DNA of 64,000 nucleotides, taken from positions 3,062,001 through 3,126,000 of the forward strand of contig NZ_AP022673.1 in assembly GCF_013374115.1 (NCBI RefSeq), in the 5' to 3' direction. This document shows, piece after piece, positions 1 to 9,222 of the stretch. The position numbers and the translations under genes are program-made. The DNA comes from Sphingomonas sp. HMP9. GTDB lineage: Bacteria; Pseudomonadota; Alphaproteobacteria; Sphingomonadales; Sphingomonadaceae. The notes under the pieces were generated by a model. It was not told the DNA's origin and made no database searches. It was given only the letters and a program-made list of their open reading frames with translations. How positions within the stretch are numbered: position 1 is the first letter of the stretch; each line of letters opens with the position of its first letter.

Positions 1-1
1 G

Positions 2-976
2 CCCGACTGGCTGGCGGCGCACACGCGCGCGCTCGCAATGTTCGGCGGTGCGCCGGCGCTGTTCGTGCCCGACAATGCGAAGGTCGCGGTGATCAAGGCT
101 TGTCTTTACGATCCGCAGGTCAACCGCAGCTATGCCGAGATGGCGGCGCATTACGACAGCACGGTGCTGCCGACGCGGCCGCGCCGCCCGCGCGATAAGG
201 CAAAGGTAGAAGCTGCCGTGCTGATCGTCGAGCGCTGGCTGTTCGGACGCCTTCGGCGTCGGATCTTCTACAGCCTGGCCGAACTGAACGCCGCGATCGC
301 CGGGTTGCTTGCCGAGCTGAACGATCGGCGCGTGCTGCGCCGGGTTGGGCAGACGCGTCGTCAGTTGTTCGAAGAGATCGACCGGCCCGCGCTGAAGCCG
401 CTGCCAGCCGAGCCCTATGTCTACGCCGAATGGCGGCGCAGGCGCGCGGGACTCGATTATCACGTCGAGATCGAGCGGCATTATTACTCCGTCCCATACC
501 GCTTCGCACGCGAGCCGATCGAAGCGCGGATCACCGCGGCGACCATCGAGCTGTTCCACAAGGGCGAGCGGATCGCCGCGCACATGCGCGGCTCGGGCAA
601 TGGCCGCCATACCACGATCCCGGAGCATATGCCCTCGTCGCACCGGCGCTTTGCCGACTGGACCGTGGAGCGGATCGCGCGCGATGCGACCGCGATCGGG
701 CCATGTACGGCATTGCTGTGCGAGAAGATCCTCGTCGAACGGCGCCATCCCGAGCAGGGCTTCCGGGCCTGTATGGGCATCATGCGCATGACGCGCAGCT
801 TCGGTGCCAAGCGGATCGAAGCGGCTTGTTCGCGCGCGCTCGATATCGGTGCGCTCACCTACGGCTCGGTCAGATCGATCCTCGACAAGAACCTCGACCA
901 GATCCCGTCATCGCCTCCGGTTGAGAGCCCGCCGGTCGATCATCCCAACATCCGGGGCTCACGCTATTATCACTGA
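2..976 (+). CDS. istA: IS21 transposase IstA, 5'-truncated by window edge
   Basis: This is the C-terminal part of the IS21 DDE transposase, which cuts and joins DNA with the help of IstB. The reading frame is open from base 2, so the gene begins before the window. Visible features are a core Asp in the VPDNAKVAV context near the start and a Glu in RDKAKVEAAV, consistent with the last two residues of the DDE triad. A basic C-terminal region typical of IstA follows. The stop lies 13 bases before istB. The visible part has no frameshift, so the element may be active. Confidence 0.85.
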   Translation, partial: PDWLAAHTRALAMFGGAPALFVPDNAKVAVIKACLYDPQVNRSYAEMAAHYDSTVLPTRPRRPRDKAKVEAAVLIVERWLFGRLRRRIFYSLAELNAAIAGLLAELNDRRVLRRVGQTRRQLFEEIDRPALKPLPAEPYVYAEWRRRRAGLDYHVEIERHYYSVPYRFAREPIEARITAATIELFHKGERIAAHMRGSGNGRHTTIPEHMPSSHRRFADWTVERIARDATAIGPCTALLCEKILVERRHPEQGFRACMGIMRMTRSFGAKRIEAACSRALDIGALTYGSVRSILDKNLDQIPSSPPVESPPVDHPNIRGSRYYH

Positions 977-989
977 AAGGAACACGACG

Positions 990-1730
990 ATGCTCGCACA
1001 TCCGACCCTTGATCGGCTGAACGAAATGGGCCTGGCCGGTATGGCCAGGGCGTTTGACGAACTTGCCACCAATGCCGAAGCGGATCGGCTTACCCATCCC
1101 GAATGGCTGGCACTCCTCCTCGACCGCGAATGGGGTGTCCGCCACGATCGCAAGCTTGCCGCCAGGCTGCGGTTCGCCAAGCTGCGCCATCAGGCCTCGC
1201 CCGAGGACATCGATTATCGCAAACCCCGCGGGCTCGACCGCGCGCTGGTCGTGAAGCTCGTGGTCGGCGACTGGATCGCCGCACACGACAATCTGGTCAT
1301 CACCGGACCCACCGGGGTCGGTAAGAGCTGGCTTGCCTGCGCGCTTGGTCACAAGGCCTGCCGCGACGATCGCTCGGTGCTCTATCAGCGCGTCCCCAAG
1401 CTGTTCACCAGCCTCGCGCTTGCCCGCGGGGATGGTCGTCACGAACGCTTGCTGCGAAAGCTCGGCGGCGTGCAGCTACTCATCCTCGACGACTGGGGCC
1501 TGGAGCCGCTCGACGCACTCGCGCGCCACGATCTGCTCGAGATCCTCGAAGAACGCTACGGGCGGCGCTCGACGATCGTTACCAGCCAGCTGCCCATCGC
1601 CAGTTGGCATCAGGTGATCGCGGATCCGACCTATGCCGACGCGATCCTCGATCGCCTCGTCCACAACGCCCATCGGCTCGACCTCGATGGCGATAGCATG
1701 CGGCGTGCGAAAACCAGCCAGATCGCTTGA
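990..1730 (+). CDS. istB: IS21 transposition helper ATPase IstB
   Basis: A 246-residue AAA+ ATPase that assists IstA in target selection and strand transfer. Walker A GPTGVGKS is at residues 106-113 and Walker B LLILDDWG at 163-170. The length is normal for IstB. The ATG at 990 was chosen because it is preceded by AAAGGAACACGACG, which supplies a ribosome site, and because the longer upstream frame overlaps istA. No damage is visible. Confidence 0.92.
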   Translation: MLAHPTLDRLNEMGLAGMARAFDELATNAEADRLTHPEWLALLLDREWGVRHDRKLAARLRFAKLRHQASPEDIDYRKPRGLDRALVVKLVVGDWIAAHDNLVITGPTGVGKSWLACALGHKACRDDRSVLYQRVPKLFTSLALARGDGRHERLLRKLGGVQLLILDDWGLEPLDALARHDLLEILEERYGRRSTIVTSQLPIASWHQVIADPTYADAILDRLVHNAHRLDLDGDSMRRAKTSQIA

Positions 1731-1782
1731 CGTAAGCACCGAACGAAACAACAACGATCATTGCCGACAAGGCCCCGCTTCC

Positions 1783-1855
1783 GGGGGGCGACATCATCTC
1801 GGAATCAGGGGGCGCGATCATCTCGGAAACGGGGGGCGACTTCGTCGGAATCAGC
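1783..1855. repeat. Three imperfect repeats forming the IS21 right end
   Basis: Three GC-rich units beginning GGGGGGCGA or close variants and running into TCGGAA lie at 1783-1807, 1808-1830 and 1831-1855. IS21-family ends carry several such copies, thought to be transposase binding sites. The outermost copy ends in AATCAGCA, which sets the proposed element boundary. Confidence 0.7.
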
Positions 1856-1906
1856 AATAAGTCCGCCAAGCGGCGTCGATACGGTACGGCTTTGATATAG
1901 AAAGGT

Positions 1907-3403
1907 ATGATCATAGTGGCTTCCATACTCGCGCCTGATCGCCGCCAATTCTTGCATGGAGTTGCTGGTGCTGCGCTCGTCATTAGCCTAGCGCCTGCTG
2001 CGGGCGCTCAAATAACCTTCACGCCTGAACGCTTCGGCGCAAAGGGCGACGGGCGAACTGATGACAGCGCGGCGTTTGCCCGCCTGTCTGACGCTGTGAA
2101 CGCAGCAGGCGGGGGCACCGTCTTGTTGCGGCGCACGACGTATCTTGTCGGCACGCAAAACCGTGCCTCAGATGGCCGCTTTGTTGAGGCGCAACTCATG
2201 CTCTTCACGAACTGTCGTCACCCCTTGGCGATCCGTGGCAATGGCGCGAGACTGCGCTGCGCGCCGGGGCAACGTTACGGTGTGTTTTTACCGGATGGAT
2301 CGCCTAATCCTGGAATCGTGCGGAAAGGCATCGAGGGCATGACGCGCCCCTATGCCGCGATGATCGAGGCACGGTTTTGTAGCGGAGGAGTTTTGATCGA
2401 GAACATCGAACTCGATGGGAATTCGGGCGAGCTCGTGCTTGGAGGGCGTCGCGGCGACAAGGGCTGGCAGATCGGCTGCGCAGGCGTCGTGTTCCGCAAT
2501 AACGCAGGAGCCGAGCGGATGGTCAACGTCCATGCCCACCACCAGCCACATGACGGCTTTTATATTGACGGGCCCCGCGATCCGACGCCCGGCACTGTGC
2601 GCCATTTCATTAACCTCAAAGCAGATACCAACGGGCGTCAGGGGATGAGCATTGTCGGTGGCCGAGATTACCGCATTGAACGCTCAAGCTTCACGCGAAC
2701 CGGACGTGGCGCCGTGGCAAGTGCGCCTGGGGCTGGCGTAGACATTGAGGCAGAACGCAAGAAGTCGATTCGAAAACTTGCCTTTCTCGGCTGTCGATTC
2801 GCCGACAACAAGGGCTGCGGAATGGTCGCGGATTCGGGTGATACCGCAGATGTGTCGTTCACCGACTGTGTCTTCGTCGGTACCGACAATTGGTCGGTGT
2901 GGCCTAACAAGCCGGGCTTTCAGTTCACCGGCTGCACCTTTGCCGGTAGCCTCGTCCATGCCTTTGGTGATTCCGATCCCGCCCGGGCCAACAGATACAC
3001 GATGTGCATTTTCACCGATGATCCTGCGCTGTCGCCTAACGGGCAACTTCGGTTGCGCAAAAACCTGTCCGCCGATATCACTCACGCGGACAACGTATTG
3101 TTCGATCGCTGCCGGTTCGTGATGAATCACGACGGCGTGCTCCCGTTCAGCGACGGTCCCATCTACCGCGATTGTACCATGAGCCAGCGTGCGGCACGGC
3201 GTGCAGCGACCCGAGGTACGTTCGAAGGGCGCAACGTTATCAACGGACCGGTGGATCTTGGCATGTCCGCAATTATCGGCGAAACCGTTTTGAATGATGT
3301 TGTCGTGCCCAAACGGTCACAGGCCGAAGCGCAGGCACTGCGCGCTGCCGGAGAGCGGGCGCGCCTTGCGCGCGAGGGCAAGAAGGTCAAGCCGCTACCT
3401 TAG
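1907..3403 (+). CDS. Tat-exported right-handed beta-helix (pectate-lyase-like) protein
   Basis: A 498-residue protein starting with a twin-arginine signal: DRRQFLHG at residues 11-18, then a hydrophobic stretch ending near AAGA at 31-34. It would be exported folded. The mature part opens with RFGAKGDGRTDD at 42-53, the typical start of the pectate lyase 3/GH28-like beta-helix fold, followed by repeated short beta-type segments. Such proteins bind or cleave acidic polysaccharides. Its position next to an exopolysaccharide operon, convergent with it, suggests action on that polymer, but no catalytic residues could be assigned. The GTG at 1916 is an alternative start with better spacing from AAAGG at 1901-1905. 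Confidence 0.75.
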   Translation: MIIVASILAPDRRQFLHGVAGAALVISLAPAAGAQITFTPERFGAKGDGRTDDSAAFARLSDAVNAAGGGTVLLRRTTYLVGTQNRASDGRFVEAQLMLFTNCRHPLAIRGNGARLRCAPGQRYGVFLPDGSPNPGIVRKGIEGMTRPYAAMIEARFCSGGVLIENIELDGNSGELVLGGRRGDKGWQIGCAGVVFRNNAGAERMVNVHAHHQPHDGFYIDGPRDPTPGTVRHFINLKADTNGRQGMSIVGGRDYRIERSSFTRTGRGAVASAPGAGVDIEAERKKSIRKLAFLGCRFADNKGCGMVADSGDTADVSFTDCVFVGTDNWSVWPNKPGFQFTGCTFAGSLVHAFGDSDPARANRYTMCIFTDDPALSPNGQLRLRKNLSADITHADNVLFDRCRFVMNHDGVLPFSDGPIYRDCTMSQRAARRAATRGTFEGRNVINGPVDLGMSAIIGETVLNDVVVPKRSQAEAQALRAAGERARLAREGKKVKPLP

Positions 3404-3443
3404 CCGCTACACCCACCGCTGGATCGGTGTATGGGCACGGGCT

Positions 3444-4265
3444 TCAGCCAAACAGGAAGTTCGACCGCCCGAGGTCCGCGACCGCTGGCGCTGCTATCCA
3501 GCGTGCGACGTCGGTTGCTGTAACCGCCTCGCCAGTATCGATCTGCGTGCATGCGTAGCCATGACGGAACATCGTCTCGAAAAGTGCTCCGAACTGCGGA
3601 TTGGCCGAGCGTGCGGCATCTCGCTGCTGCAGGAATACCTCGATCAGCCAGCGCGGTTTGTCTGAACGTGCCAGCAGCGCTTCCGCGCCGCTCATGACTT
3701 CCATTTCGGCCCCTTCAACGTCGACCTTGAAGAAGAGCCGCTGCTCCGGCCAGCGTGCGGCGAACAAATTGTCCAGGCTGGTAACCGGGACCAGGCGCGA
3801 GAAGGAGGCGCGCCACCCGTGCCAGTGCGGTGTCAGCGACGCGATCACGCCGTCCCCATAGAATGGCCGCACGGATGTTGCCTGTCCCATTGCTACGGGA
3901 AAGACCTCGACGCCTGCAAAACCGTTTGCATGGATGTTCGAGAGCAGGAACTTGAGGTTTCCGGCCTCCGGTTCGATCGCGCAGACAGAAACGCCAGCCG
4001 CTGCGGCGATGCAGGTATAGATTCCCTCGTTCGCGCCAACGTCAATGAATACGTCAGTGTCGCCGAGCGCTGCAGCGATCACGGCGCGTTCGTGGGGCTC
4101 CCAACTCTCGCGGAAGAAGCCATCTCGGCCGGCAAAGCGGAAGCCCAGCGGATGGTCGCGGAACCTTCGCGAGAGTTTCTCGGCCCGGTGGGCGCGGTAA
4201 GGTGCCATGATAGGAAGCTGGTAGATCGCACGTTTCAGTCGGCGTCGGATGTTCACAATGGTCAT
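3444..4265 (-). CDS. FkbM-family SAM methyltransferase (copy 1)
   Basis: A 273-residue methyltransferase of the FkbM family, which O-methylates sugars and polyketides. The SAM-binding motif FIDVGANEG is at residues 73-81, followed by an acidic CAIEPE strand end at 95-100. The FkbM signature VDVEGAE is at 181-187. It is the last gene of the long - strand exopolysaccharide operon. Its start overlaps the acyltransferase stop by four bases (ATGA), indicating coupled translation. It probably methylates a hydroxyl on the polymer or its lipid-linked unit; the sugar cannot be read from sequence. Confidence 0.82.
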   Translation of the reverse strand: MTIVNIRRRLKRAIYQLPIMAPYRAHRAEKLSRRFRDHPLGFRFAGRDGFFRESWEPHERAVIAAALGDTDVFIDVGANEGIYTCIAAAAGVSVCAIEPEAGNLKFLLSNIHANGFAGVEVFPVAMGQATSVRPFYGDGVIASLTPHWHGWRASFSRLVPVTSLDNLFAARWPEQRLFFKVDVEGAEMEVMSGAEALLARSDKPRWLIEVFLQQRDAARSANPQFGALFETMFRHGYACTQIDTGEAVTATDVARWIAAPAVADLGRSNFLFG

Positions 4266-6175
4266 TTCGGCTGACGCTGGGGCTGAGGCGATCGTGTCCG
4301 CTCGCGTCGGACGGCGTTGAACAAGGGGTCGTAGAGCGGGGCGATCAGGCGCACGCCGGCCGATGTGAGGTGATGCGTGTCCGAATAGAGTGGTTCACTG
4401 CCGTGCGCAAACAGACAGCGGTTGCCTGGACAGAGTAGCGGCGTGGGATCAAGCACGGTTGCGCGCGAGTGGCGCGCAGCCCAATCGGACATCGCTTGAT
4501 TAACTGCGCGCTGACGCACGTCGTGAGTATTACGCGTATAGCGGCTTGCGTCACTCCATGCACTTGGGCTGGCGAGGTAGTAGGCTGGTGCAAGGGCGGC
4601 ATCCTGCGGCGTGGGCCGCTCGAGCACCACTCGCACACCCGTGGCCGCCAGACGAGCGATTGCAGCGTCAAACGTCCCGCGATCGAGCAGGTCGGGCCAC
4701 CGTGCGATGACCACTGCCTGCGTGATACCCTGCCGCCGGATGTCGTGAGCGACGCCCCGCCAAACCGACCATTTGCAGTTACGATCCACGCCGAAGTCAA
4801 TGATCCGACAGTTCTGGGTGGTGATGTATACGGGGACGTCATAGCGGTCACCCAGCGCGGCCAGCGCGTGCTTTTGCATCTCGACGTGCGAATCTCCGAT
4901 GAAGAGGATACCACCCGGCCCGGTAGCGCCGTTTATCAGGCAGGTCTGTCCGCGCCAGTGCCGCAGCCGGCCCGCAAAGGCACAGCGGCCGTCGGGTCGG
5001 TCCATCTGTGCGAGCAGCAGCGGCTGCTCGCGGCTTGGGTATCGCTGGATCAACCCGTTGGTCGCGACTAGAGCAACGCCAGTAGTTACGGCAAAAAGCA
5101 AAAACGCAAGGAGGAGCGCCATCGTGCGGCGCGAAGGGGTCAGCCGTGCCGATCGCGATACGCCACGCTCCAGCACCCACCACGACGCGACGCCGAGCAC
5201 ATAGCCGAGCAGCAGCAGCGCAACTACTTCCCGGCCGCTGACGGAATGCCCGAGCAGCAAATAGGCGAACACGAGCGGCGGCCAATGCCACAGATACCAG
5301 CTGTAGGAGATGTGTCCGAAGTGCTGCGAGACGCGGTTGGTGAAAACTGTTGCTAAACCAGGTGACAGGCGGTTCTGTACCAGACACAAGGCGGCAGTCG
5401 CCATTACCGCAAGCAATCCTTGCGTCAGGACGCTGGCGTTGTCGTCGTTGAACAGCAATGCCGCGGCCAGCAGACCAACCAACGCGATCACGCCAACGGC
5501 GTTGGCTACGCCACGCGGCACCGGTTTACCGATGCCGCGACGGAACAGCGTCGCGGCTCCGATGCCTACCAAGAACTCCCAGGCACGAAAGGGCAGCCAG
5601 TAGAAGCTCGTCTTGGCGCTAATCTGCTCGATGATGGCGCTGGCACCGATCATGGCGAGGGATAGCAGCACGCAGAACGCAAACGTGAACCGCCGCCGCC
5701 GGCGAAGGGCTGCGACGAGTATCGGGAAACAGAGGTAGAACTGCTCTTCGATCGCAAGAGACCATGTGTGCAGCAGCGGCTTCAGCAGCGCTGCATCGAA
5801 ATACTCGCCCTGCATCCAGAAGACGACGTTTTGGGCGTAAAGTGCCTGCCCGATCAGACTAGCGCCGAAGTTGATAAGGTCCTTTGGTACCATCACCCAC
5901 GCCGCTATGACTGTCGTGGCGACAAGCATTGCAAAATAGGCGGGTACCAGCCGTCGTACCCGTCGAAGAAAAAAGGTCCGATAGCTGACCTCGTTTGCGA
6001 CCATTGGTTCCAGATAGCGCAGCGCGATTACGAAGCCTGAGATGACGAAGAAGACGTCGACGCCGATATAGCCACCGCCGACGAGTACCGGAAAGCTGTG
6101 GAATAGGACCACCGCGACCACTGCGAAGGCGCGTAGTCCATCGATCACCAGCAGGCGCTGTTCGGCGCGGCGCAT
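4262..6175 (-). CDS. Membrane acyltransferase 3 with C-terminal SGNH domain (OafA-like)
   Basis: A 637-residue integral membrane O-acyltransferase. Residues 1-370 form the acyltransferase 3 domain with a candidate catalytic His in LFHS at 25-28, VDVFFVISGF at 39-48 and WSLAIEEQFY at 138-147, plus about ten membrane spans. A periplasmic SGNH hydrolase-like domain follows, with GDSH at 427-430 and a late DTHHL motif. Proteins of this design transfer acetyl groups to surface polysaccharide. The ATG at 6175 was chosen because GGGGGG lies nine bases upstream; ATG at 6184 or the TTG/GTG-extended form are alternatives. It overlaps the following FkbM gene by four bases. Confidence 0.85.
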   Translation of the reverse strand: MRRAEQRLLVIDGLRAFAVVAVVLFHSFPVLVGGGYIGVDVFFVISGFVIALRYLEPMVANEVSYRTFFLRRVRRLVPAYFAMLVATTVIAAWVMVPKDLINFGASLIGQALYAQNVVFWMQGEYFDAALLKPLLHTWSLAIEEQFYLCFPILVAALRRRRRFTFAFCVLLSLAMIGASAIIEQISAKTSFYWLPFRAWEFLVGIGAATLFRRGIGKPVPRGVANAVGVIALVGLLAAALLFNDDNASVLTQGLLAVMATAALCLVQNRLSPGLATVFTNRVSQHFGHISYSWYLWHWPPLVFAYLLLGHSVSGREVVALLLLGYVLGVASWWVLERGVSRSARLTPSRRTMALLLAFLLFAVTTGVALVATNGLIQRYPSREQPLLLAQMDRPDGRCAFAGRLRHWRGQTCLINGATGPGGILFIGDSHVEMQKHALAALGDRYDVPVYITTQNCRIIDFGVDRNCKWSVWRGVAHDIRRQGITQAVVIARWPDLLDRGTFDAAIARLAATGVRVVLERPTPQDAALAPAYYLASPSAWSDASRYTRNTHDVRQRAVNQAMSDWAARHSRATVLDPTPLLCPGNRCLFAHGSEPLYSDTHHLTSAGVRLIAPLYDPLFNAVRRERTRSPQPQRQPK

Positions 6176-6339
6176 TGTCTTCATCCCCCCGGAGCGCCGC
6201 TCTTGCCCTCCATTTAAGCTAACACCGCTTTGATCGTGCCTCAACGCGCTTATTAGGTATGTTCGACGTCAAACCGGGTTTTGTCCAGAAGGGGTAGGTC
6301 CGAAATGGGATCGTTGCTAACGTTGCGGGTTAGAGCCCT

Positions 6340-6358
6340 CTGCCCGCGATAAGGGCAG
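6340..6358. other. Short hairpin between acyltransferase and FkbM gene
   Basis: CTGCCC and GGGCAG pair with a 7-base loop in the 208-base gap between two - strand genes. There is no T-run on either side, so a terminator is not supported. It may be a processing or attenuation site within the operon. Confidence 0.3.
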
Positions 6359-6383
6359 ATGGAGCCGAGCCGGGCCATTGCTC

Positions 6384-7076
6384 CTATCGTGCCTTGCTGA
6401 AGATCTCATGACTGACGAACATGGGATTGGCGCGGCGGAGATGAGGCTGCTTCGTCGGCCATTCGGTGACCTGATCATAGAAGCCAAAGAGCCGATACCC
6501 ATGATCCTCGAGAAAGGCCTTCAGCGCTTCGAAAGGGATGTGAAACGTATTTTCAGGGTTCATGCCCGCTTCGACTTGGACTGCTACTACGCGTCCCGCA
6601 TCCAGCATCGCGACTGCGCCCTTTAAAACTTCGAGATCGTGGCCCTCGGTATCGATTTTTAGAAAATCGATCCGCTCGATGCCGTTCTCAGCGCAGAACG
6701 CGTCGATAGTCTCTATTCTGATCTGCGCATCGCCATTCTCGGAGATGTGGAAGGTTGCAGGGTCAGCGCCCTGAGACAGCATTGCCGTTGCCGCTGTACT
6801 ACCCAAGGCAACTTGATGAACCTCGACGTTTTTGATCGAGCGTGTGCGGATGCGGTCCGCATTGCTGGCCGACGGCTCGAAGCAGTGGATCTGGGCCTCA
6901 GGAAAGCGACGCCTGAACTTGACCGCCGACTGGCCAATGTTTGCGCCCACGTCAAATATCGTTCTTGGCTTCATGATCGAGGCCAGGTCGGCGCAGACAT
7001 CAGCCCCCCGGCGGGGTTGCTTGAACGATCGATAGCGTTTCCGGACGTGGCGAACCAGGCGTTCAAACTTTCGCAT
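6384..7076 (-). CDS. FkbM-family SAM methyltransferase (copy 2)
   Basis: A 230-residue FkbM-type methyltransferase. The glycine-rich SAM motif IFDVGANIGQSAVKF lies about 40-55 residues in, IHCFEPS follows, and the family motif LKIDTEGHDLEVL occurs in the second half. The ATG at 7076 was chosen because GGAGAA lies just upstream; the longer frame back to 7196 would run into the sulfotransferase gene. The gene is about 95 bases downstream of the sulfotransferase in the same operon. It probably O-methylates a sugar of the polymer. Confidence 0.82.
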   Translation of the reverse strand: MRKFERLVRHVRKRYRSFKQPRRGADVCADLASIMKPRTIFDVGANIGQSAVKFRRRFPEAQIHCFEPSASNADRIRTRSIKNVEVHQVALGSTAATAMLSQGADPATFHISENGDAQIRIETIDAFCAENGIERIDFLKIDTEGHDLEVLKGAVAMLDAGRVVAVQVEAGMNPENTFHIPFEALKAFLEDHGYRLFGFYDQVTEWPTKQPHLRRANPMFVSHEIFSKAR

Positions 7077-7171
7077 ACTTTTCTCTCCGCGGTTCCGGTA
7101 GCAGCAAACCGGTGATGCCATCAGATTGGGCAACATAGTGGTCTGTCTTCGCCGATTGAGATCTGAATGGC

Positions 7172-8044
7172 CTAGCGGCTGTGCCGATCGCGCCAAGTGG
7201 CGCCACGCGCACCCAACATGTGGGCGCAGCGGTCGAGTTCGTCGGCAAACCAGTACCTAACAGCATCGCGGACCTCCGGGGCAGGCTTGAGTGTCACACG
7301 CCCCTGCTTGCGGTTTCGCCCTGGCGCGATCGCCGGCAGGCGCTTGCTCCAGTCTGCACCGATCTTGTCAACGATCCGGCGTAGCGACGCTTCCGGCTCG
7401 GCGACGATGTCGTCGAAGAACACTATGCCGAGCCTGTCTGCACCAATGCCGTTCTGCCAGCGCGTGACGATATCGCTCAGGAAATGCTGCTTTTGCCGCT
7501 CGGGATCGTCGAAGAATGCGCGGACAATTTCGGGCGAACCATAGTCGACCTCGCCGAATGTACGCTTGCGCGCGTGCATAGACAGCTCGGACCAGAAGCG
7601 TTGGACAGGGTCGCGGGCTAGCAGCAACACCCGGGCGTCGCTCAGCACCGGCAACACCCGTGAGATCTCGGGGCCGCTCATCGAGGCGTACATAGGCGAT
7701 ATGTCGCCTGAGACCCGCCGTCCAGCCGGAGCAAACAGCGTGCGATACCCGTCCAGGTCGAAGGTAGAGTCGGCTGCCAGCTGCCGCGCCGTACGCAGGA
7801 AGGCGCGGTCGGCCATTATGCCCGGCCCCTTGTTGCGAACAACCCGCTTCGTGACCTCCCAGCGAGTCCAGCGCATCGCCATATAGGGTTTGCCGTGATG
7901 GGCCGGAAAGCCGCCGCTCAGGTAGCTAAGTTCCTGGATCGGCGTGAGCCAGATGTCGCGGTGAAACTTCAGTTGGTCAGCCAGCCAGGTCGTGGCACTC
8001 CGCTTCGGCCCGATGCAAATAAAATTGGGGCGGAGTGAACTCAC
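7172..8044 (-). CDS. Sulfotransferase-family protein
   Basis: A 290-residue protein with the two PAPS-binding elements of sulfotransferases: the 5'-phosphosulfate loop IGPKRSATTWL at residues 11-21 and a 3'-phosphate element LLARDPVQRFWSELSMH in the middle. Family members move sulfate from PAPS to a hydroxyl of a carbohydrate or lipid. The GTG start shares four bases with the preceding glycosyltransferase stop (GTGA), so it is translated as part of the operon. The context implies a sulfated polymer or glycolipid. Because some bacterial members of this family have not been shown to sulfate, the activity is an inference. Confidence 0.78.
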   Translation of the reverse strand: MSSLRPNFICIGPKRSATTWLADQLKFHRDIWLTPIQELSYLSGGFPAHHGKPYMAMRWTRWEVTKRVVRNKGPGIMADRAFLRTARQLAADSTFDLDGYRTLFAPAGRRVSGDISPMYASMSGPEISRVLPVLSDARVLLLARDPVQRFWSELSMHARKRTFGEVDYGSPEIVRAFFDDPERQKQHFLSDIVTRWQNGIGADRLGIVFFDDIVAEPEASLRRIVDKIGADWSKRLPAIAPGRNRKQGRVTLKPAPEVRDAVRYWFADELDRCAHMLGARGATWRDRHSR

Positions 8045-9153
8045 GCGGCTGTCTGTTCACAAGGGGAAAGTCCCAGCAGGTCGAAATGCCGCGCGAGCAC
8101 GGCGTCCTCGCTGAAGCGCACGACCCCCTCAGCTAAGATTTTAGCCGGGGTAGGGTGATCAAGCTGTGACGCGATCGCGGCCGCTAGCGCCTCATGATCC
8201 CCCACAGGGACAACCTTACCATAACGCCCGAACCCCAAGATTTCGGCCGGCCCGCTGGGGCAGTCTGTCGCGACTAAGCTACATCCGCACATCATCGCTT
8301 CGATCAGGACGTTACCTAGCCCTTCAAAATAGGACGTCATGGCAAATACGTCAGCGCGGGCGAAGTAGCGCAGCGGATTGGTGATCTCGCCCGGCAGCGA
8401 TACCCGATCGGCTAATCCGAGCGCGTGCACTTGTTGCTCAAGTTCACCACGCGACGGTCCTTCGCCGAAGATCACGAGCCGGATGTCGCGGCCGTCCTGC
8501 ACCAGCCGATTAAAGGCGGCGATGAGGTCGGAGAAGCCCTTGCGCGGCGATAGCGTCCCCGCGCTGACCACAATCGGTGTTGTCTTATCGACGAACCATG
8601 CGTGGTCAATTGGCTCGCTAATGCGGGCTCGCGATGGCGCGTCGTCGACCAGGTTATAAACCGTGACATGCGGCGCATGGCGGAACAGCGCGCGATATTC
8701 CTGTACCATTCCCTCGGATACGCAGGTGAGGGCGTCAGCGCGCCACATGACAGCCCGCATCGCCTGCTTGAATACCCATTTTCGGGTGAGCAGGCGGTTG
8801 GAATAGGTGAAGAACGGATTGACCCGCGACGATCCGCTGATCTTCGCCTTAGATCCGGTCAGGATTGCCGCCAGCAGCACAAAGCCGTTGAGATTGTCCT
8901 GCGAAGAGAAGACGATGTCGGGTTTGGCACGGCGCAGGTAGCGGCAGAAGGGCAGCAACATGCCGCGTGCCGTGGCGGGTCCCAGCACTTCCAGTCTGGC
9001 GGCGCCTAAGTCGTGTACCTTAGCCTCGGAGCCGACATGACCGAAGACCAGATCGACATCGTGCCCGAGCGCGGCGAGCGCCCGCGCGAACCTGATCTGT
9101 GTCAAAGGCACGCCCGTAAGGGAGAAGCGAGCGACAACGACACAGATCTTCAT
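8041..9153 (-). CDS. Glycosyltransferase family 4 (GT-B fold), copy A
   Basis: A 370-residue GT-B glycosyltransferase. The N-terminal domain opens with KICVVVARFSLTGVP and binds the acceptor. The C-terminal domain has VVSAGTLSPRKGF and the EX7E-type motif FEGLGNVLIEAMM used for nucleotide-sugar binding in GT4. The ATG at 9153 has GGAAGG six bases upstream and is preferred to the longer frame at 9177. The gene couples to the sulfotransferase downstream. It should add one sugar to the lipid-linked repeat unit on the cytoplasmic face; donor and linkage are unknown. Confidence 0.85.
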   Translation of the reverse strand: MKICVVVARFSLTGVPLTQIRFARALAALGHDVDLVFGHVGSEAKVHDLGAARLEVLGPATARGMLLPFCRYLRRAKPDIVFSSQDNLNGFVLLAAILTGSKAKISGSSRVNPFFTYSNRLLTRKWVFKQAMRAVMWRADALTCVSEGMVQEYRALFRHAPHVTVYNLVDDAPSRARISEPIDHAWFVDKTTPIVVSAGTLSPRKGFSDLIAAFNRLVQDGRDIRLVIFGEGPSRGELEQQVHALGLADRVSLPGEITNPLRYFARADVFAMTSYFEGLGNVLIEAMMCGCSLVATDCPSGPAEILGFGRYGKVVPVGDHEALAAAIASQLDHPTPAKILAEGVVRFSEDAVLARHFDLLGLSPCEQTAA

Positions 9154-9222
9154 CGACGCCCTTCCGTTTTGTGGCAATGCTGGCTCATGCTGGAAAGGCG
9201 ATCACGGCCGTGGAGCCTTGTG

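Larger units (their letters stand above)
1..1855 (+). mobile_element. IS21-family insertion sequence, left part outside window
   Basis: An istA-istB gene pair, 13 bases apart, is followed by a right end made of repeated GC-rich units, as is usual for IS21-family elements. The right tip is placed at 1855 because reading inward on the - strand gives TGCTGATTCCGACGAAG, which has the family's terminal TG. The left end and most of the first gene lie before base 1, so the target duplication cannot be read. The element sits directly upstream of the exopolysaccharide locus. Confidence 0.8.
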
